Below are positions 30,665 to 42,855 of a stretch of DNA of 64,000 nucleotides, in pieces. Position 1 is the stretch's first letter, and the number at the start of each line of letters is the position of its first letter. The notes beneath the pieces were generated by a model. That model worked only from the letters and a program-made list of their open reading frames with translations, did no database searches and was not told the origin of the DNA. The stretch is taken from NCBI GenBank assembly GCA_958450365.1, contig CAUEEP010000934.1:608001-672000 (forward strand). Direction: 5' to 3'. This stretch comes from Mesorhabditis belari. Lineage: Eukaryota > Nematoda > Chromadorea > Rhabditida > Rhabditidae. The position numbers were made by a program, and so were the translations under genes.

Positions 30665-31290
30665 ACTTACAGTCCCGGGTCGGTGTCCTGTGTTAGGATC
30701 GGCCCCAATTTCCCGGCGTCGGTTCTCGACCAAGTCCGTAAAAAGCCCATGATCAAAGACCTTAAAGCACTCAGTTTCGATTGTGAGGTAAACATGTTTA
30801 TCAAAGTTATTTGGGAACGCCTTTCGGTATTGTAGAATGCAGAACTTACATGGTTGATATCTTTCAACTGGAAGACAGATTGCCGAGGTGGGAAACGCGG
30901 AATAGGAGGTGGACATTCCCGTGGATCTCGCGGAAAAAGAAATACACGTGCTCGCCAACGTCAAAAGAGGGGACGAATTGGGGCTCTGGAAAATGGGATT
31001 GATAAGTGAATGGGAGAAAGTTTGAAACCGTTCAATTCCACCCACCATTTAACCAGTCGTCATCCTTGTAAATTGTGCGCATCGACGGGTAAATCTCTCG
31101 GGAATTCTCGACGATCGCCGGCCGATAGATGAGATGGTTCTCACCGGTGATCCCCGTTCGAATACCCGAATAGACGATGGGAAGTCCGCGGGGGTTGCCG
31201 AGCTCTGGAATCGAAGGATTTTGGTTGAAGGTTTGGCGTTGGCAAAAGGTGAAGCTTGCTCAGAAATCGCTTCATGTTTGATCATGGCCA
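30665..31290 (-). pseudogene. Semaphorin fragment (from duplication)
   Basis: Reverse-strand copies of semaphorin exons 10, 9 (part), 7 (part) and 6 as found at 49848-50754. Sequence equal to 50129-50499 of copy B is missing: CGCGAGATC (exon 7) is joined directly to CACGGGAATGTCC (exon 9), near 30926. The loss removes exon 8 and two introns and breaks the frame; exons 1-5 and 11 onward are absent. A dead fragment. Confidence 0.85.
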
Positions 31291-31466
31291 TTGCTGGGAT
31301 CAGATCTGGCTACTGTTGTATGCTTTTTGTGCATACAATCGCGTCATTGCAAACTTTTTGTTGGTGGCACGCGGAGGTGAACTCGCATTTGATTAGGCGG
31401 GAACCAGGATTTAACCAATTGACCAAAGAAGGTCAGGGATGGGGGACAGAAAGGGGTCTAGTAATA

Positions 31467-32449
31467 TTTTTAACAATTTTCTCTTTTTAGGTCGGGTTTT
31501 CAAGCTTTCTCATGTGCGAAAATCAAAAAGTACCCGAAAAGACGGACATTTTTCGTTATTCGCGCATTTTTTTTTTGCTTTTTTGGTGCTCTTTTTTGAT
31601 AAAACGGACATCTTTGCGTGCGGAATTGGAGGAAAATCGTGTCGTCTGCTCAAAAAATCTCAAAGAAACAGCTAAACCAGGCTATAGTACCTTTTTTCAA
31701 GTGCAATTCTTTTAGAAAATACGATAGCTAACTTATGTGTGGGTAGATTGGTAAAAGAAATTGGATTGGGTAGCTTTTAGGTACGATAGGCTTTCCTATC
31801 GTACTTCTAGGCTTTCCACAAGCGCATTTTTTTTAGAAAACCCTTGGTCACAATTTTATTTTTAGTACTGTAATGAGAAAAAGACTTGGATTTTCGATTC
31901 AAATTAAACTTCCCATTTTGGATTTTCTATTTATATTATCTTTCTATTATCTTTCTATTTCGATCCACATTGATCTTGAAGATTTTCAAAACCCTCAAAT
32001 TGGTGATAAAACTTTTTGCTTTAAAGGGAAAACAGATCGTTTTTCCCTGAAAAATCGCACCCGTTCAGGGATCGATTTTGGAAATCCACAGAAAAACAAC
32101 CAAAAAATCACAAAACCACATTGAAAATTGTCTTATTTTAGTGATCAACTCGCTCTTTTTTTCATATAAAAGATCTCCTTTTTCCTCTCTTTTTCCCTTT
32201 CTGCTTTCTCCTTTTTCCCTTTCTGAGAGAGAGAGAGAGAAAAGTTCAGCGCCTGACGCGCAAATTTCCACGACGAGTCCCCGATCGTCCATGCATTTTC
32301 TCTCTGCCAAAATCTATTCGTCCTTCTACCCCTTTTTACCCGAAAATTTTCTCTAATTTCTCTCATTTTCCCCCAAAAATCTCGAATTTCTCCAAATTCT
32401 CTGACCGAAATCACCATAATCGTCTTCTCAAGCAACCCCTGCAAATCAC
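31467..32449. other. Intergenic sequence
   Basis: AT-rich with pyrimidine tracts and a short GAGAGA run at 32225-32240; no gene seen. The last 100 bp form the promoter of the next gene. Confidence 0.5.
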
Positions 32450-32458
32450 TATAAAAGG
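32450..32458 (+). promoter_or_regulatory. TATA box
   Basis: TATAAAAGG located 63 bp upstream of the ATG at 32521, the clearest core promoter in the window. Confidence 0.65.
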
Positions 32459-32520
32459 TCGACTGTGACTATTTGAATCTTCAAAGATTTCCCTAATCAT
32501 TACCAAATTTCCACAAGAGA

Positions 32521-33093
32521 ATGACGGCTCTTAATCTAAAAGCACAAAAAGCCGCGGGGATCACCAGAGAAGATTCGACTTCCCTATTTTGTTCGATTTC
32601 CGGCTCACTCACTCGTTTACTCATTCTCTATTTCTTCGTGATCATCGCGTCAATTCTCGGTTTCGCCTACTATTTCACCCAATGTTTATATCTACTCGTC
32701 GCCATCGGCGTTTTGATGGGCGCCTTTTGTTTGGCCTTGCCGAAATTGATTCAATTCTTCATTCGAACCGAGAATGCGACTTTTGAGTGTCGGCTGGTGC
32801 AAAAGGAGAGCACAGGTGAGAAATTGTGAATTTTGAAAGGTCTATTTACTAGTTCTCTTACAAATTAAGATATTGAAAAGTCAGTAAAATCCTGAGAAAT
32901 TGGTTTATGCTAGCCAAGTTCTAGCTTCAGGATAAGTGAACTTAAATGCCAGTGGTTGGACCTGAACCAGTTTTTTAACTTTCAATTTCAATTTCAAAAC
33001 TAATTCAAAAAAATCCCATACCCCATTGATCATCAGATTTCAGGAAGACCACCAGTGCCCATCTATACGATTCCCAGCGAATTCATGGTGTAA
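32521..33093 (+). CDS. Small two-TM protein of unknown function
   Basis: Two exons (32521-32815, 33044-33093) encode 114 residues. After a polar N-terminus (MTALNLKAQKAAGITRED) come two hydrophobic segments, LLILYFFVIIASILGFAYYF and YLLVAIGVLMGAFCLALP, then a polar tail ending PPVPIYTIPSEFMV. The two spans are separated by only a few residues (a helical hairpin). I recognise no family. A good TATA box precedes it, unlike most genes here, suggesting a regulated or abundant transcript. Confidence 0.75.
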
Positions 33094-33459
33094 TCCATTC
33101 AAATCGAATCGTCAAAGCAATCAAATCTGAAACGATCTCCAAAAAAGATGATCTCTTAAAACGGGTACTACTCAAGTCTTTCCGTTTGTCGATCCCCTAT
33201 TCGATAAACTATTTATCCCTTTTTACTCAACACACAAAATAATCACAATTAGTTGGCAAAAAAAAACTGAACCAATACACGATTTATGAATATTATATAA
33301 ATAGTGGCTTAGTTAAAAGAAAAATATGCACAAATGATACCCACAAATAAGGAGAATACGAGAAGACCACAAAATTAAAAAAAACAATTCATCACAGCCA
33401 GAAATCAATCTACAAAAAGAGGTACGAAATCTCTAAAGAAGAACTCACATCGATGCTAT

Positions 33460-34642
33460 TTAAAAAGGTCGTCGAGGTTTGTCGGAGAAAAATGACCGAA
33501 GAATGAGAACCTAAATACAGAAATTGAAGACTTTTAAAAATACATAAGAATTTCAGCTATCTACATAGCTAAGCCTTTGAACTAATTCAACTCAACTAAA
33601 CTTTACCTGTGCAACTCCCATCAAAACGATAACCGCAGTTTGCCCAAGACTCCACAATAACACTCGCTCGTTCAATTGTTCGGCTCGCTTGCGGCCGGTA
33701 GCTTCGCGAAGCCTTAAAGAACAAATACATATTCATCAAATAGTGAAACCAGTTTTGTGCTATTAGGAAAACTTAGTCATAACAAATCTCACCTGTGATG
33801 CGTTTGATAATCATCAACAACCCGCAATTTGTCTCCAATCGAAACGGCACTCGTTTCCAAGGAGTTCATCGGATGGTTTGCATCAGGCACATGTTGCTGT
33901 TTTTGCTGATTTCCAATCTAAAAATAAACTTTAAATATATTTGATGGATTAACATATTATAAGAGTTACCGGTTAAAAATATGCAACGTTTACCTGCCAA
34001 TCCATGTAAACGATTTTATGCGAGAATGTAGAGAATTCGTTGGAAAAGCAGGCCTTGTAGGTACCGACGGTCTAAAAAATAAAAATAACGGGCGTTTCGG
34101 TTTTTCTTGAATTAAGCATCTTAACTCACAAATTGCAAAACACTTTTTTAACCAAATCTTCAACTGTACAAACCTCTGCTTTCCAAGTGTAGCTATCATA
34201 TTGTTTCTTTGTGTCCTTGTAGAGCACTTTGCCGTGTGGATCCTCAAGCGTCAAGTCAACATCATATTGACCACCGGTCACTACCTAAACAAAATGAATA
34301 AGTAAAAGATTGTGAGCGGATAGGCGGTTTCTCAAAGTTTATGAATTCGAAATAAAAAGTTTAGTCAATTTTACAGTATCTTTTTTCACAGATCAATTAG
34401 ACGCATGAACCTTAAGCTTGACTGGTAATTTGAAAAACAAGGCTCAAAATTTCAATCCAACCACTTCTAGGTCTCAAAGTCTCATGCAAACTAACAAAAC
34501 CTACTTGAAATTCGAAAACGCTCTCCGTTCCAGCCTGAATCTCCTCATAAAAGCATTGATTCGCGTTGTCGGGCAGCTCGAACGTCAGTTCTATTCCATT
34601 CGTTGCCGTCACCAACACAGCGATTAGTAAGATGGGGATCAT
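33460..34642 (-). CDS. p24 family cargo receptor (TMED3/7-like, gamma subfamily)
   Basis: Six exons (34505-34642, 34174-34284, 33994-34071, 33793-33917, 33607-33712, 33460-33510) give 202 residues. Signal peptide [20 protein letters not shown] domain with [66 protein letters not shown]; coiled coil [41 protein letters not shown]; cytosolic tail [12 protein letters not shown] with the FF COPII/COPI signal. p24 proteins cycle between ER and Golgi and select cargo. It starts 119 bp after the stop of TM2D2 on the same strand, suggesting a two-gene operon. Confidence 0.95.
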
Positions 34643-34761
34643 CTAAATTTCAACTTTTATTAAACCCGCACGAAATGACCCGTATCGAAATGAGAAAAGA
34701 AAAAAGCACAAAAATCTGTACAAAATGAAAATGAGAGGACAATGATAAAGTTTATTTTGGG

Positions 34762-35397
34762 CTAATAGTAAGGTTCCCAATTCGACTCATCTGCGGGCAT
34801 CAAATTTCCAGTGACAAGTAAACAAATATCGATAATCCACCAAACGCCCAACCCGCCCAGTGTCATCAATTTCCCGACGGCGATCGCTGAATAGCCAAGG
34901 CAAAAACGATCAACAGCGATCATTCCCAAGAATATGCTATAAAGCAAAGTTGACAGAAAATAATGACCAGTGTATTTTACACACGGTACTTCACGGTAGA
35001 AAGTCCTAGGTCCGTAGCACTCAATACAGCCGATGACTGAACAACTGACATTGGTGCGTAGGACATCTTCATAGTTCAAGCCGCCAAAACGGGCGCAAGT
35101 CCCTTTAATGGTTGCGTTTGGGGAGGAATTGGCCAAGATTGGTGTCTCACAACGGACGAACGTTTCACTCAAAAAGTTACACGGGACCCAAGGGCCATCA
35201 CTGCTTCCATTTCTCTTCATCTCTGGGCAATTCTCAATATCGCTTAGGTCACCCGACTGCATAGTGATGATCGTCGCTGATTCGGTGAAGATCGGTTTCT
35301 CGGGATTTGTGTTGGTGTTTAGCAAAACAGGAATATTCGTGCAAAAACTGTGCTCCGCATAAAGAAGCAAAGTTATTAGCACAGTTATCATCAACAT
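34762..35397 (-). CDS. TM2 domain protein (TM2D2/amaretto-like)
   Basis: A single exon of 211 residues. A signal peptide (MLMITVLITLLLYAEHSFC) is followed by a Cys-rich lumenal region (PWVPCNFLSETFVRC, CSVIGCIECYG), then the TM2 domain: PCVKYTGHYFLSTLLYSIFL, DRFCLGYSAIAVGKLMTLGG, VWWIIDICLLVTGNLMPADE and the ending SNWEPYY. This closely follows TM2D2 (YTGHYFLTTLLYSIFLG, GLGIWWIVD, DGSNW). In flies the three TM2D proteins act in Notch signalling and at gamma-secretase. A presenilin gene lies further along in the same window. Confidence 0.93.
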   Translation of the reverse strand: MLMITVLITLLLYAEHSFCTNIPVLLNTNTNPEKPIFTESATIITMQSGDLSDIENCPEMKRNGSSDGPWVPCNFLSETFVRCETPILANSSPNATIKGTCARFGGLNYEDVLRTNVSCSVIGCIECYGPRTFYREVPCVKYTGHYFLSTLLYSIFLGMIAVDRFCLGYSAIAVGKLMTLGGLGVWWIIDICLLVTGNLMPADESNWEPYY

Positions 35398-35748
35398 TAA
35401 ATCAGTGACAGTGTTTTAAATTAGCAAACACTTGTTGTGAGTTGTCTTAAAAAATCGTGTATCGATGATTTGGTTTTGAGGCTACAAGATCAGTGCGTTT
35501 TTTGTAGGGTTATGGATTCTAAGAGAAAGGGAAAAGGGGTTTTCCTTGAGTAAGCGCTGAGCAGAGAACAAGAGAAATGGTCACAGATGCCCTCCATCAA
35601 CCGATATCTCTTGGAAACTGATTTCTCTGCATATCAAATATTATGCGAGCTACAAGATCACTAAATCAGAGAACTACTTACAGTCCAACCAGGTAGTGGA
35701 GACAGCAATCGGCGATGAACAATGAACAACGAAAAACTAAGAAACCTA

Positions 35749-36165
35749 AGCTCTAAAAAGCTAATATTAACCAATTTCTATTCCAAAAGTTGTTTTTCTA
35801 GGTAATTTTAGGGTGTAGAATCGAAATTTTGACATATCAGAGCTTGTGGAAACAAACGGACGGAGTTTTACAAAGAGAAAAATCGACAATTTTCTGTAAT
35901 TTGACCTAGCCGTTTTGTCTTTCAAATTGGTTTCACACGCTCTGTTATGTCAAAATTTCGATTCTACGCCCTAAAATTACCTAGAAAAACAACTTTTGGA
36001 ATAGAAATTGGTTAATATTAGCTTTTTAGAGCTTTTTTAAAACGCGAAAAAAGGTGCGCTAATGGACAAGGCGCGGAAAAAAAGGTGCGCTAATGGGCTA
36101 AGTGCGGAAAAAAGGTGCGCAAGTGTCCGGGTGCGCAAAAAAAAGATCGCATTTGTCCCACTCCC
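35749..36165. repeat. Fold-back element, family A (copy 2)
   Basis: Inverted arms with AAGCTCTAAAAAGCTAATAT and AAAATTTCGATTCTACGCCC, and at the right the family-A end with three GGTGCGCTAATG-like words and CATTTGTCCCACTCCC. The left terminal part is missing, so this copy is truncated or rearranged. Confidence 0.8.
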
Positions 36166-36792
36166 AGAAAGTCAAATGACCACGGAGCACGGATTATAAT
36201 GTTTTATACCTTAGTTAAAAATACTCATTGATAATATTGAATACTTTCAATTTGGTAAGGCTTTGCTGCTATTTAACAAAACAAACCTTCACGAAAAATA
36301 GTTTTTTCTTTGTTGTTTCATGCACTCATTTTTCGCGTCTTTTCTATCTTCTAAGATGTTATAACTTTTCCAGTGCAATAGTAGCTGGGGGGCAGTTTAT
36401 AAAGGTTAAAAGGGTTTTTCGAACTTGCCACTAGTTTTAAAAACTTTTTCTGAGGTAATTAATTGCACTGAATCCATTGAAAGCATTTATAAACCATTCT
36501 GAACAACTTTTATGCTAGTTTGAGCAACAGCCTTCAAGAGTGACCTCTATCTCCACTGGGTTTAGAGGTGCGGGACCGAATTAAGATTAAGAATTAATTA
36601 GGAGATTTAAAACCTCAGTGACTGCTTGAAATAGCTAGAAAACAGTCACTAAAGCTTAAATAAATACTAAATTAATAATCTACGCCATTAAAAACCCTAG
36701 AAGCCAAAATTAGTGCGCTCTGGCTCAATAGAGATGACTGCCCCCTCCCCCGCCCCCAACTACTATAGCACCACTTTTCTTTTTTAGTAAGC
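36166..36792. other. Intergenic sequence
   Basis: No gene or repeat recognised between the family-A copy and the PC-esterase gene. Confidence 0.5.
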
Positions 36793-38794
36793 ATGGCTTG
36801 GAACACTCAACGGAATCAGCCCAATAACGAGTTCTACAGTCCGTTCAGCGCACAATACATCAGCGACATCTTTCATGGACAGCACACGCTTTTGATTGGC
36901 GATTCACGTGAGTGTTGACTTCTTAAATCCGTGTTATATTGTATATTTTAGCCTGTATTTTGCTTTAGATTGATATGGATAAATTAAATCATTTTCTGAA
37001 ATCTCCTTGTGAAAAAACTGACTACTATAGACATTGTTTAAATTGAAATGAAATCTTTTAGTTTATTTTCCAATTATCTATGTTTAGTCATGCGTGGACT
37101 TTACAAGGATTTAATAAGAATCATCGATACGGGACGTTTGCAGCTTACTGAGCCGCACGTTTTGAAGACAAAGAGTGAAATCTCGTGCTTCAACGATAGA
37201 CAGGTTGCTCTGTTTGACTTTTGTAATTGATTTTGCTTCAGATTGATATGGATAAATTCAAAGGCGAGAGAGTTTTCGTACAGGCGCGGGAATATCACAC
37301 CGAAAATCATTTAATTCAATATCACTTCACTACTCGGTGTGAACTTGGTAAATGTGCATAACTATGTGCTATTTCTAGGTGCTTCAAAGAAGATCTTGAT
37401 TGTGCGATTGCTCAGATGGTTCGTGATAAAAAATACCCGAGAATGGTCTTCTTCAACAGCTGCCTTTGGGATCTTACCAGGTATTTACTGTGTCTCAAGA
37501 CGTTAATTTCAAAGGTTTAGATATCACAAACTTGGCTTAGTCAACAATCAAAACAAACTTGATGAAAGTTGGTTTATATTTTTGGGCAAAATAGTTTCCA
37601 TATTTAGATGGACGAAATATGCAGAGAAAAATTCTGGAAGAATATCAAAATCGGTAACTTTTCTTCATCTTTACGATTAACGTTTTAATTTCTTGGTGTG
37701 CTTTGGCGTACAACCGTCTCAAATTGGCGTTGCCAGCCACGTCACACGTTTTTGTGGTTTTGTTTCCACAATGCATTCCGGCTGTCGGAAGGTTTCTCGC
37801 AATTTCGCATTTTGATTTGAAGTTTTTCTTAGATTCAATGAGTTCGAGGAAGGTGGATATGATGGGGATACAAGAAATAATAAAGAAGTGATCAGGTACG
37901 TAGAGTTTTAAATGACTGGTTTAGATTGATTTGTAGACTTCTTTACGTGAAAGCGAATAAACTGGCCGCACAAATCGCGCGTCTTGAAGGATTCTCCGTG
38001 ATCGACTTGGACTATCATTTGTCAGTCCCAATTTTTGATCATCTTCGAATCTCGTAAGTTATCTTTGACTATAAATTTATTGATCTCTTTAGTGACGGAA
38101 TTCATTGGGACAATCGTGCTAATCGCTTTATGTTACAACTAATCATTCTGCATTTGGTCAAAGATCTCGAACTTTATGTACCACGAGTTATTATGGAGCG
38201 CGTTGAAACCTTGTAAGTTATCTGTAACTCGGTAAACCCATTGTACCGAGGTTTAGATTCGGCAAAATCGACACAAGCGACGATGGTTTTTTGAAGGCTT
38301 TCTGGGACGGAGCTAAAAAGTCTAAATCAGTTCTACATATTCCAAGTTTGTTTTTTTTAAAATACATAATTGTTTAACTATTTTTTTTTTTTATTGTAGT
38401 TTTATTTTAAGATGCGGATACTCCAGTTGGCACGACGAATAGACAAGTCTTTGATGTGGTCAGGATGGAAATTCCATACTATGAGTGTCTTCAAGCTGAA
38501 CTACAAGAAACCGTTTGCGATTCGCTGAGTGAAGACAAGTAGGTTTACACAACATTATTATTTGATCAATAGCAAATATGTTTTAGAAAGAAAAAGATTA
38601 ATGACGACATCACGAAAATGAGGATGGCCCTCTTTTTACAACAAGGAGGCATTTTGGATGAACGGGATCACGAAGAATTCACAAACTGGGTTTGCGATCT
38701 TTGCTGTTGCGAATCAAATTTTTACCTTAGATTCGGCAAGGACAAAGTATCGTGCAAGATTCATCATCAAGCCGACAACCACCTCAACAGGTAA
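36793..38794 (+). CDS. PC-esterase domain protein (PCED1/FAM113-like)
   Basis: Starts MAWNTQRNQPNNEFYSPFSA. The GDSL-type Ser motif LLIGDSLMRGLYKDL is split by the first intron (36907/37088). Then SEISCFNDRQIDMDKFKG, REYHTENHLIQYHFTTRCF, RMVFFNSCLWDLTR, LKLALPATSHVFVVLF, NKLAAQIARLEGFSVIDLDY and SDGIHWDNRANRFMLQLI (the Asp-His pair). This order fits FAM113/PCED1, predicted acyl-esterases of unknown substrate. A Cys-rich C-terminal piece (WVCDLCCCESNFYLRF) is extra. The exon joins around 37480-37720 and the 3' end are uncertain; the stop at 38792 assumes no further splicing. Confidence 0.8.
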
Positions 38795-39229
38795 AAGAAA
38801 TCTTTTTAACGACGATTTTTAAAGTTTAGTTTATTCGCTTCCCTCGACAGCCTCGATTTAATGGTAAAAAGTAGTTTTTTTTTGACGTTTTCTTGCACAA
38901 ACGGTGTAATTTCGGTTTATACGGCTTTATTTTATTCGCGTCTTTTTGTTGTTGGTTATAAAGATTTCTATTTGTCTCAGGAAGTGGGAACAAAAGAATG
39001 TTTGATAGCTACCCTTGGGAAGTATGTGGTTACTAGTAGCCTAGCGACTGGGACAGGGCAAAAACCATGTTCCAGTCATTCCAAAAATCAATTTCGTCCA
39101 TCGCTTAATGTCTGGGCGTATAAATCTATTAGGCTCAGTGTAGTAACAATATAGAACCTTTATCAAACAACAACAAACAGTATAACAAGGAAAATAACAA
39201 ATTGATCAATAACGGGCACTCGATTATCT

Positions 39230-41813
39230 TTATCCGTGATGCTTCTTCTTTTGAGTGAATGACAATTGCTTTCGTTTCTTGTATCCGGCTCCGTTTAACT
39301 TGTTCCGCACTTCGGCCTAAACAAAAAAGCTTCAAAACAATACAAACTCTCAAAATTACCCTATTCTTGTGCGCAATCGGAAGTTCGACAAATGGTGGCA
39401 CGGTAAATCCGAAAGATTTCGCGACAGAGATAAGCTCAAGGCCTCCAACGTCAAAAATCTCCTTCAATGAATGCGAATCATAAGCCCTCACGTAGGATTT
39501 ATACGCCTCCTAAAAAAGAGTAATGAAAAATTAACAAAAACCAAACCTTGGCGCTCTTGTTGAGATAATAATTTTTCCCAATAAGTTCCTCTAATTGCGA
39601 TTGAATATTTGCAACCTAAAATAGTGGTTTATTAAAAAAAACTAAAAGAAAAGTTACCTTATTCCAGCTGAAATCAAATTCATTCAACACCACTTTCGCT
39701 TGGCGCAAGTAACTAGAATGAGATGTTTAAGAAAAAGAAAAAGAGAAAAGAGAAAAAATGTTTAAGAAAGATTTACCGAAGAAAACCGAGCTCTTCGGGT
39801 CGTAGAATGATCAACGCGTTTCCCGTTCCATCCTTTCCACGAGCTGTACGTCCAACTCTAAATTTTGAAAATAAAAAGATTAAAATCTCAGTGTGAAGAT
39901 ACCCAGGCTAAATTTAGAAAGCTTCTCACCTGTGAATGTATTCTCTTGGCTCATCTGGTGGGTCGAATTGAATGATCCAGTCAACCGCTGGAATATCAAG
40001 GCCCCTAAAACCCATGTAAAACAGTCACCAAATAACGTTTTACCTAGCAGCCACATCTGTACAAAGCAGAATGCCACTTTCGGCTCGACAGAACTCGAAA
40101 AAGGTCGTTGTTCGTTTCTGTTGCTTTTGCTTACCCTAAAGAATTATAATAAAATAGCTTATATGAAAATCATACATGTATGCACTCGACTTTCAGATCG
40201 ATGTAGTTGAGCAACTCGTAGTGGAATTTGACACTATTGCACGATGAAAAGAAGACCATAATCTAAACAACTCAAGTTTGGATTAAAATAAAAGTGTTCA
40301 ACCTTTTTGCCTTTATTTTTCTTCAAGAAAGTGAATAGCAGAAGGAAACGTCTCTCCGACGGACACACCACATAACCCTAAACGAAAATGGTAATTATGG
40401 TATTCTCACAAAAAAAATAATTATACACCTGCTCCAATCCTTCGACGGTGGCTCGTTCTTCTTTCGATTGCACGTCAACTTTTAGAGGGTTTGATTCTAA
40501 GGCTTGCCGAACAAGCTCATCAACCTAAATGAAATAAATATTACCTTGTTGAATGAGCATCAATTTATTATGTGCAAACTTACTTTAGGAGTGTGCGTGG
40601 CTGAGAAGAGCATTGTTTGTCGTCGTTTCGGAAGATAGCGAAGAATTTGCTGCATTTCGATCTCAAAACCAATGTCCAAGATTCTATCAGCCTCATCAAT
40701 GATCTAAAAGTGATTTTGCATTAAAATTATTGCTACAAACTTACCAAACATTTTAAGTTGTGCACGTCGAGAGCTTTCGTATTTTGCAGATGGTCAAGAA
40801 GACGTCCGGGAGTAGCCACAAGAATTGAAATGCCCTAAAAGAGAATATTTTAAAGGGGTTTAACACTAAAAACCTTGGCAAGTTTCTCCACTTCGGTGCT
40901 TCTATTTGATCCGCCCATAATTAGGCCATGTGTCAGATGCGGATGCCCTAAATAGAGGATTTTCTACAAAAATGACAATTAAAACCTTCAAGCAGTTCAC
41001 TCAGTACACCGTATGTTTGCATCGACAATTCGCGTGTTGGGGAAATAATCATAACGCCGGTGCCATTATGAATCTAAATAGAACATTTTAAGCTTGGGCT
41101 TAAAGCTCTAAAAGCTTACTTTCCAATCAAGTTTGATGAGCAATTCGATTGCGGGAACAAGAAAACCCAACGTTTTCCCGGAGCCAGTTTTTGCTGAAGC
41201 CAAAACATCTCGTCCCTAAAAATCAGTAAGAATTTTTCAGTGAATTATTTACCTCCAAAAGTGGCTCTATCGTACGATGTTGAATTTCCGTCATTGTCGT
41301 AAAACCCATCGAAGAAATTTGCTGAAAGGGTTATGATGAAAAACTTCAATACATATTGAAGCAACTAATAACTACATACAAGGTTTTATGGCTCATTGTG
41401 ACTCACCTTTAGCGTCGCATCAGAAACACGTCCCTTCAGTGAATCGAAATTTTGCTTCGACAAAAAGTTGACTACATCCGGTGTCGAGGTTCCATCTCCA
41501 TCATTAGACTAAAATCCAATAAGATTCCACTAAAAAGTCTTTTTACTTCTCCATTAAGTTCGTTCACATCGGGCTTTCCATCATCACTTGCTGGGTGCTC
41601 CTATAAAAACCCCTTAAAAACCAACCATTTCTAATTTAACCTCATCAGATGATGCTTCTTCTTGTTGAACAAGCCTCTCCACTTTCTTCTTTTTCTTTGC
41701 CATCTAAAAGTTCATTGCAAAAGAATAATAACTAAAAAAACCTCGTTGGCCTCCTTCATCTTTTTGAATTTCCGCTTGAGGACTTTCTTTTTCACGTCGA
41801 CGCCTTTGACCAT
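39230..41813 (-). CDS. DEAD-box RNA helicase DDX18/Has1
   Basis: Multi-exon. A basic N-terminus ([20 protein letters not shown]) precedes the helicase core: [35 protein letters not shown] (Walker A), [96 protein letters not shown] and [14 protein letters not shown]. After the core come the Has1 extension ([39 protein letters not shown]) and a basic end KKKHHG. It is needed for 60S ribosome biogenesis in the nucleolus. It starts 184 bp after the Archease stop, with an AG acceptor just before the ATG: a likely second cistron. Confidence 0.95.
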
Positions 41814-41997
41814 TTTCCTAAAATAAATTAATATACAAAATTCCTTTCAAAACCAAAATTTCAAGTAAATTTTGCTCAAGATCAACAGCTTCTCGGCAAG
41901 TTAACAAATACTAAAAATTGTATTCAAATGATCACCGGTATATTATCACGTAAGTAAGAATAACAAAGTAATGCAACAATGAAAAAAAACAATAGGA

Positions 41998-42855
41998 CTA
42001 AATATCAACAATCACAAAAAGATCCGTTTTGTCCTTTTCCTCTATCACTTGCATGTTGCTATAGGTGATCGCCTTGATATCCCCTTCTTGGGTGTGCTTT
42101 GTTTCGAGATCGAATGACTCACCTAAAAAGAAATTCTTAAATCAAAGCTAATAAAAACAGTACAAAGATTAATTTAATGTTTAATCTTTAACAATTCTAA
42201 TCTAATCAAATCCTCACCATATCCGACACCTTCGATAACAAAAGAATTCATGTCAATCGACAAAATCTCGAATCGTTTTGCCACAAAGAATGGTTCCGAT
42301 TGGAAGACACACAATGCTTCTTCCATGAACGAAAAGATGGCTGTGTGCAAATCATGGCCTCGCCCCGTAATGAAATATGGGTACACCTAGAGTTAAACGT
42401 TTGCAGTAGTTAGATAATTCGAGTTAAATTAAATTTCCTACCTCATCAACCTTGCTAAGATCCGTCATATAACCATACATAGCCATCATCAAAGCCGATA
42501 AAGCTTCTTGTAGATTTGATCCCCATGAGTGCAGTTGAATGTCAGCCGGGTGATCCAAATACTCGTAACGTCGTCTTTCAACTACCTTAAAAGCAAAAAT
42601 ATTCAGCGTTTTAGCAAAGGCATCCCCCAAAAACCGGAAGTTTTCACTTATCTTAAACAATTTTTAATCACAAATTAACCTCACGTGGTTCTATAACTCC
42701 TCTACCGTCCGAGAGAACTTCTGCAGAGCTGGAAGTGCAAGTATCTAAATTTAAAGCATGCTTATACCGCACAAAGTGTTCTTACCAGTCATCTCCTCAT
42801 CAGATGCCCGTGAACGCTTTTTTAACGGGGAATCGTCTACCAACAGAGATGACAT
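41998..42855 (-). CDS. Archease (RtcB cofactor)
   Basis: N-terminal extension MSSLLVDDSPLKKRSRASDE, then the archease domain: RRYEYLDHPADIQLHSWG, NLQEALSALMMAMYGYMTDL, FITGRGHDLHTAIFSFMEEA and a C-terminal IKAITYSNMQVIEEK ending LFVIVDI. The key metal residues are present: Asp of DHPAD and the terminal Asp before Ile. Archease lets the RtcB ligase turn over in tRNA and xbp-1 mRNA splicing. It shares strand and close spacing with DDX18, so RNA-processing genes are grouped. The start is preceded by a TTTTTACAG acceptor. Confidence 0.93.

Larger units (their letters stand above)
29055..31466. repeat. Segmental inverted duplication, copy A
   Basis: Nearly identical, in reverse orientation, to 49592-52246. 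It contains a complete SUMO gene (+) and parts of semaphorin exons 6-10 (-). The right border is at GGGGTCTAGTA, after which the two copies diverge; the left border lies against a family-B element in both copies. Confidence 0.92.

Noticed and set aside
38861..39154. Extra 3' exon for the PC-esterase gene starting near LFASLDSLDLM
   Set aside because: Open frame with an AG before it, but the protein part is unlike any family and the unspliced frame ends at 38794; kept out of the model.
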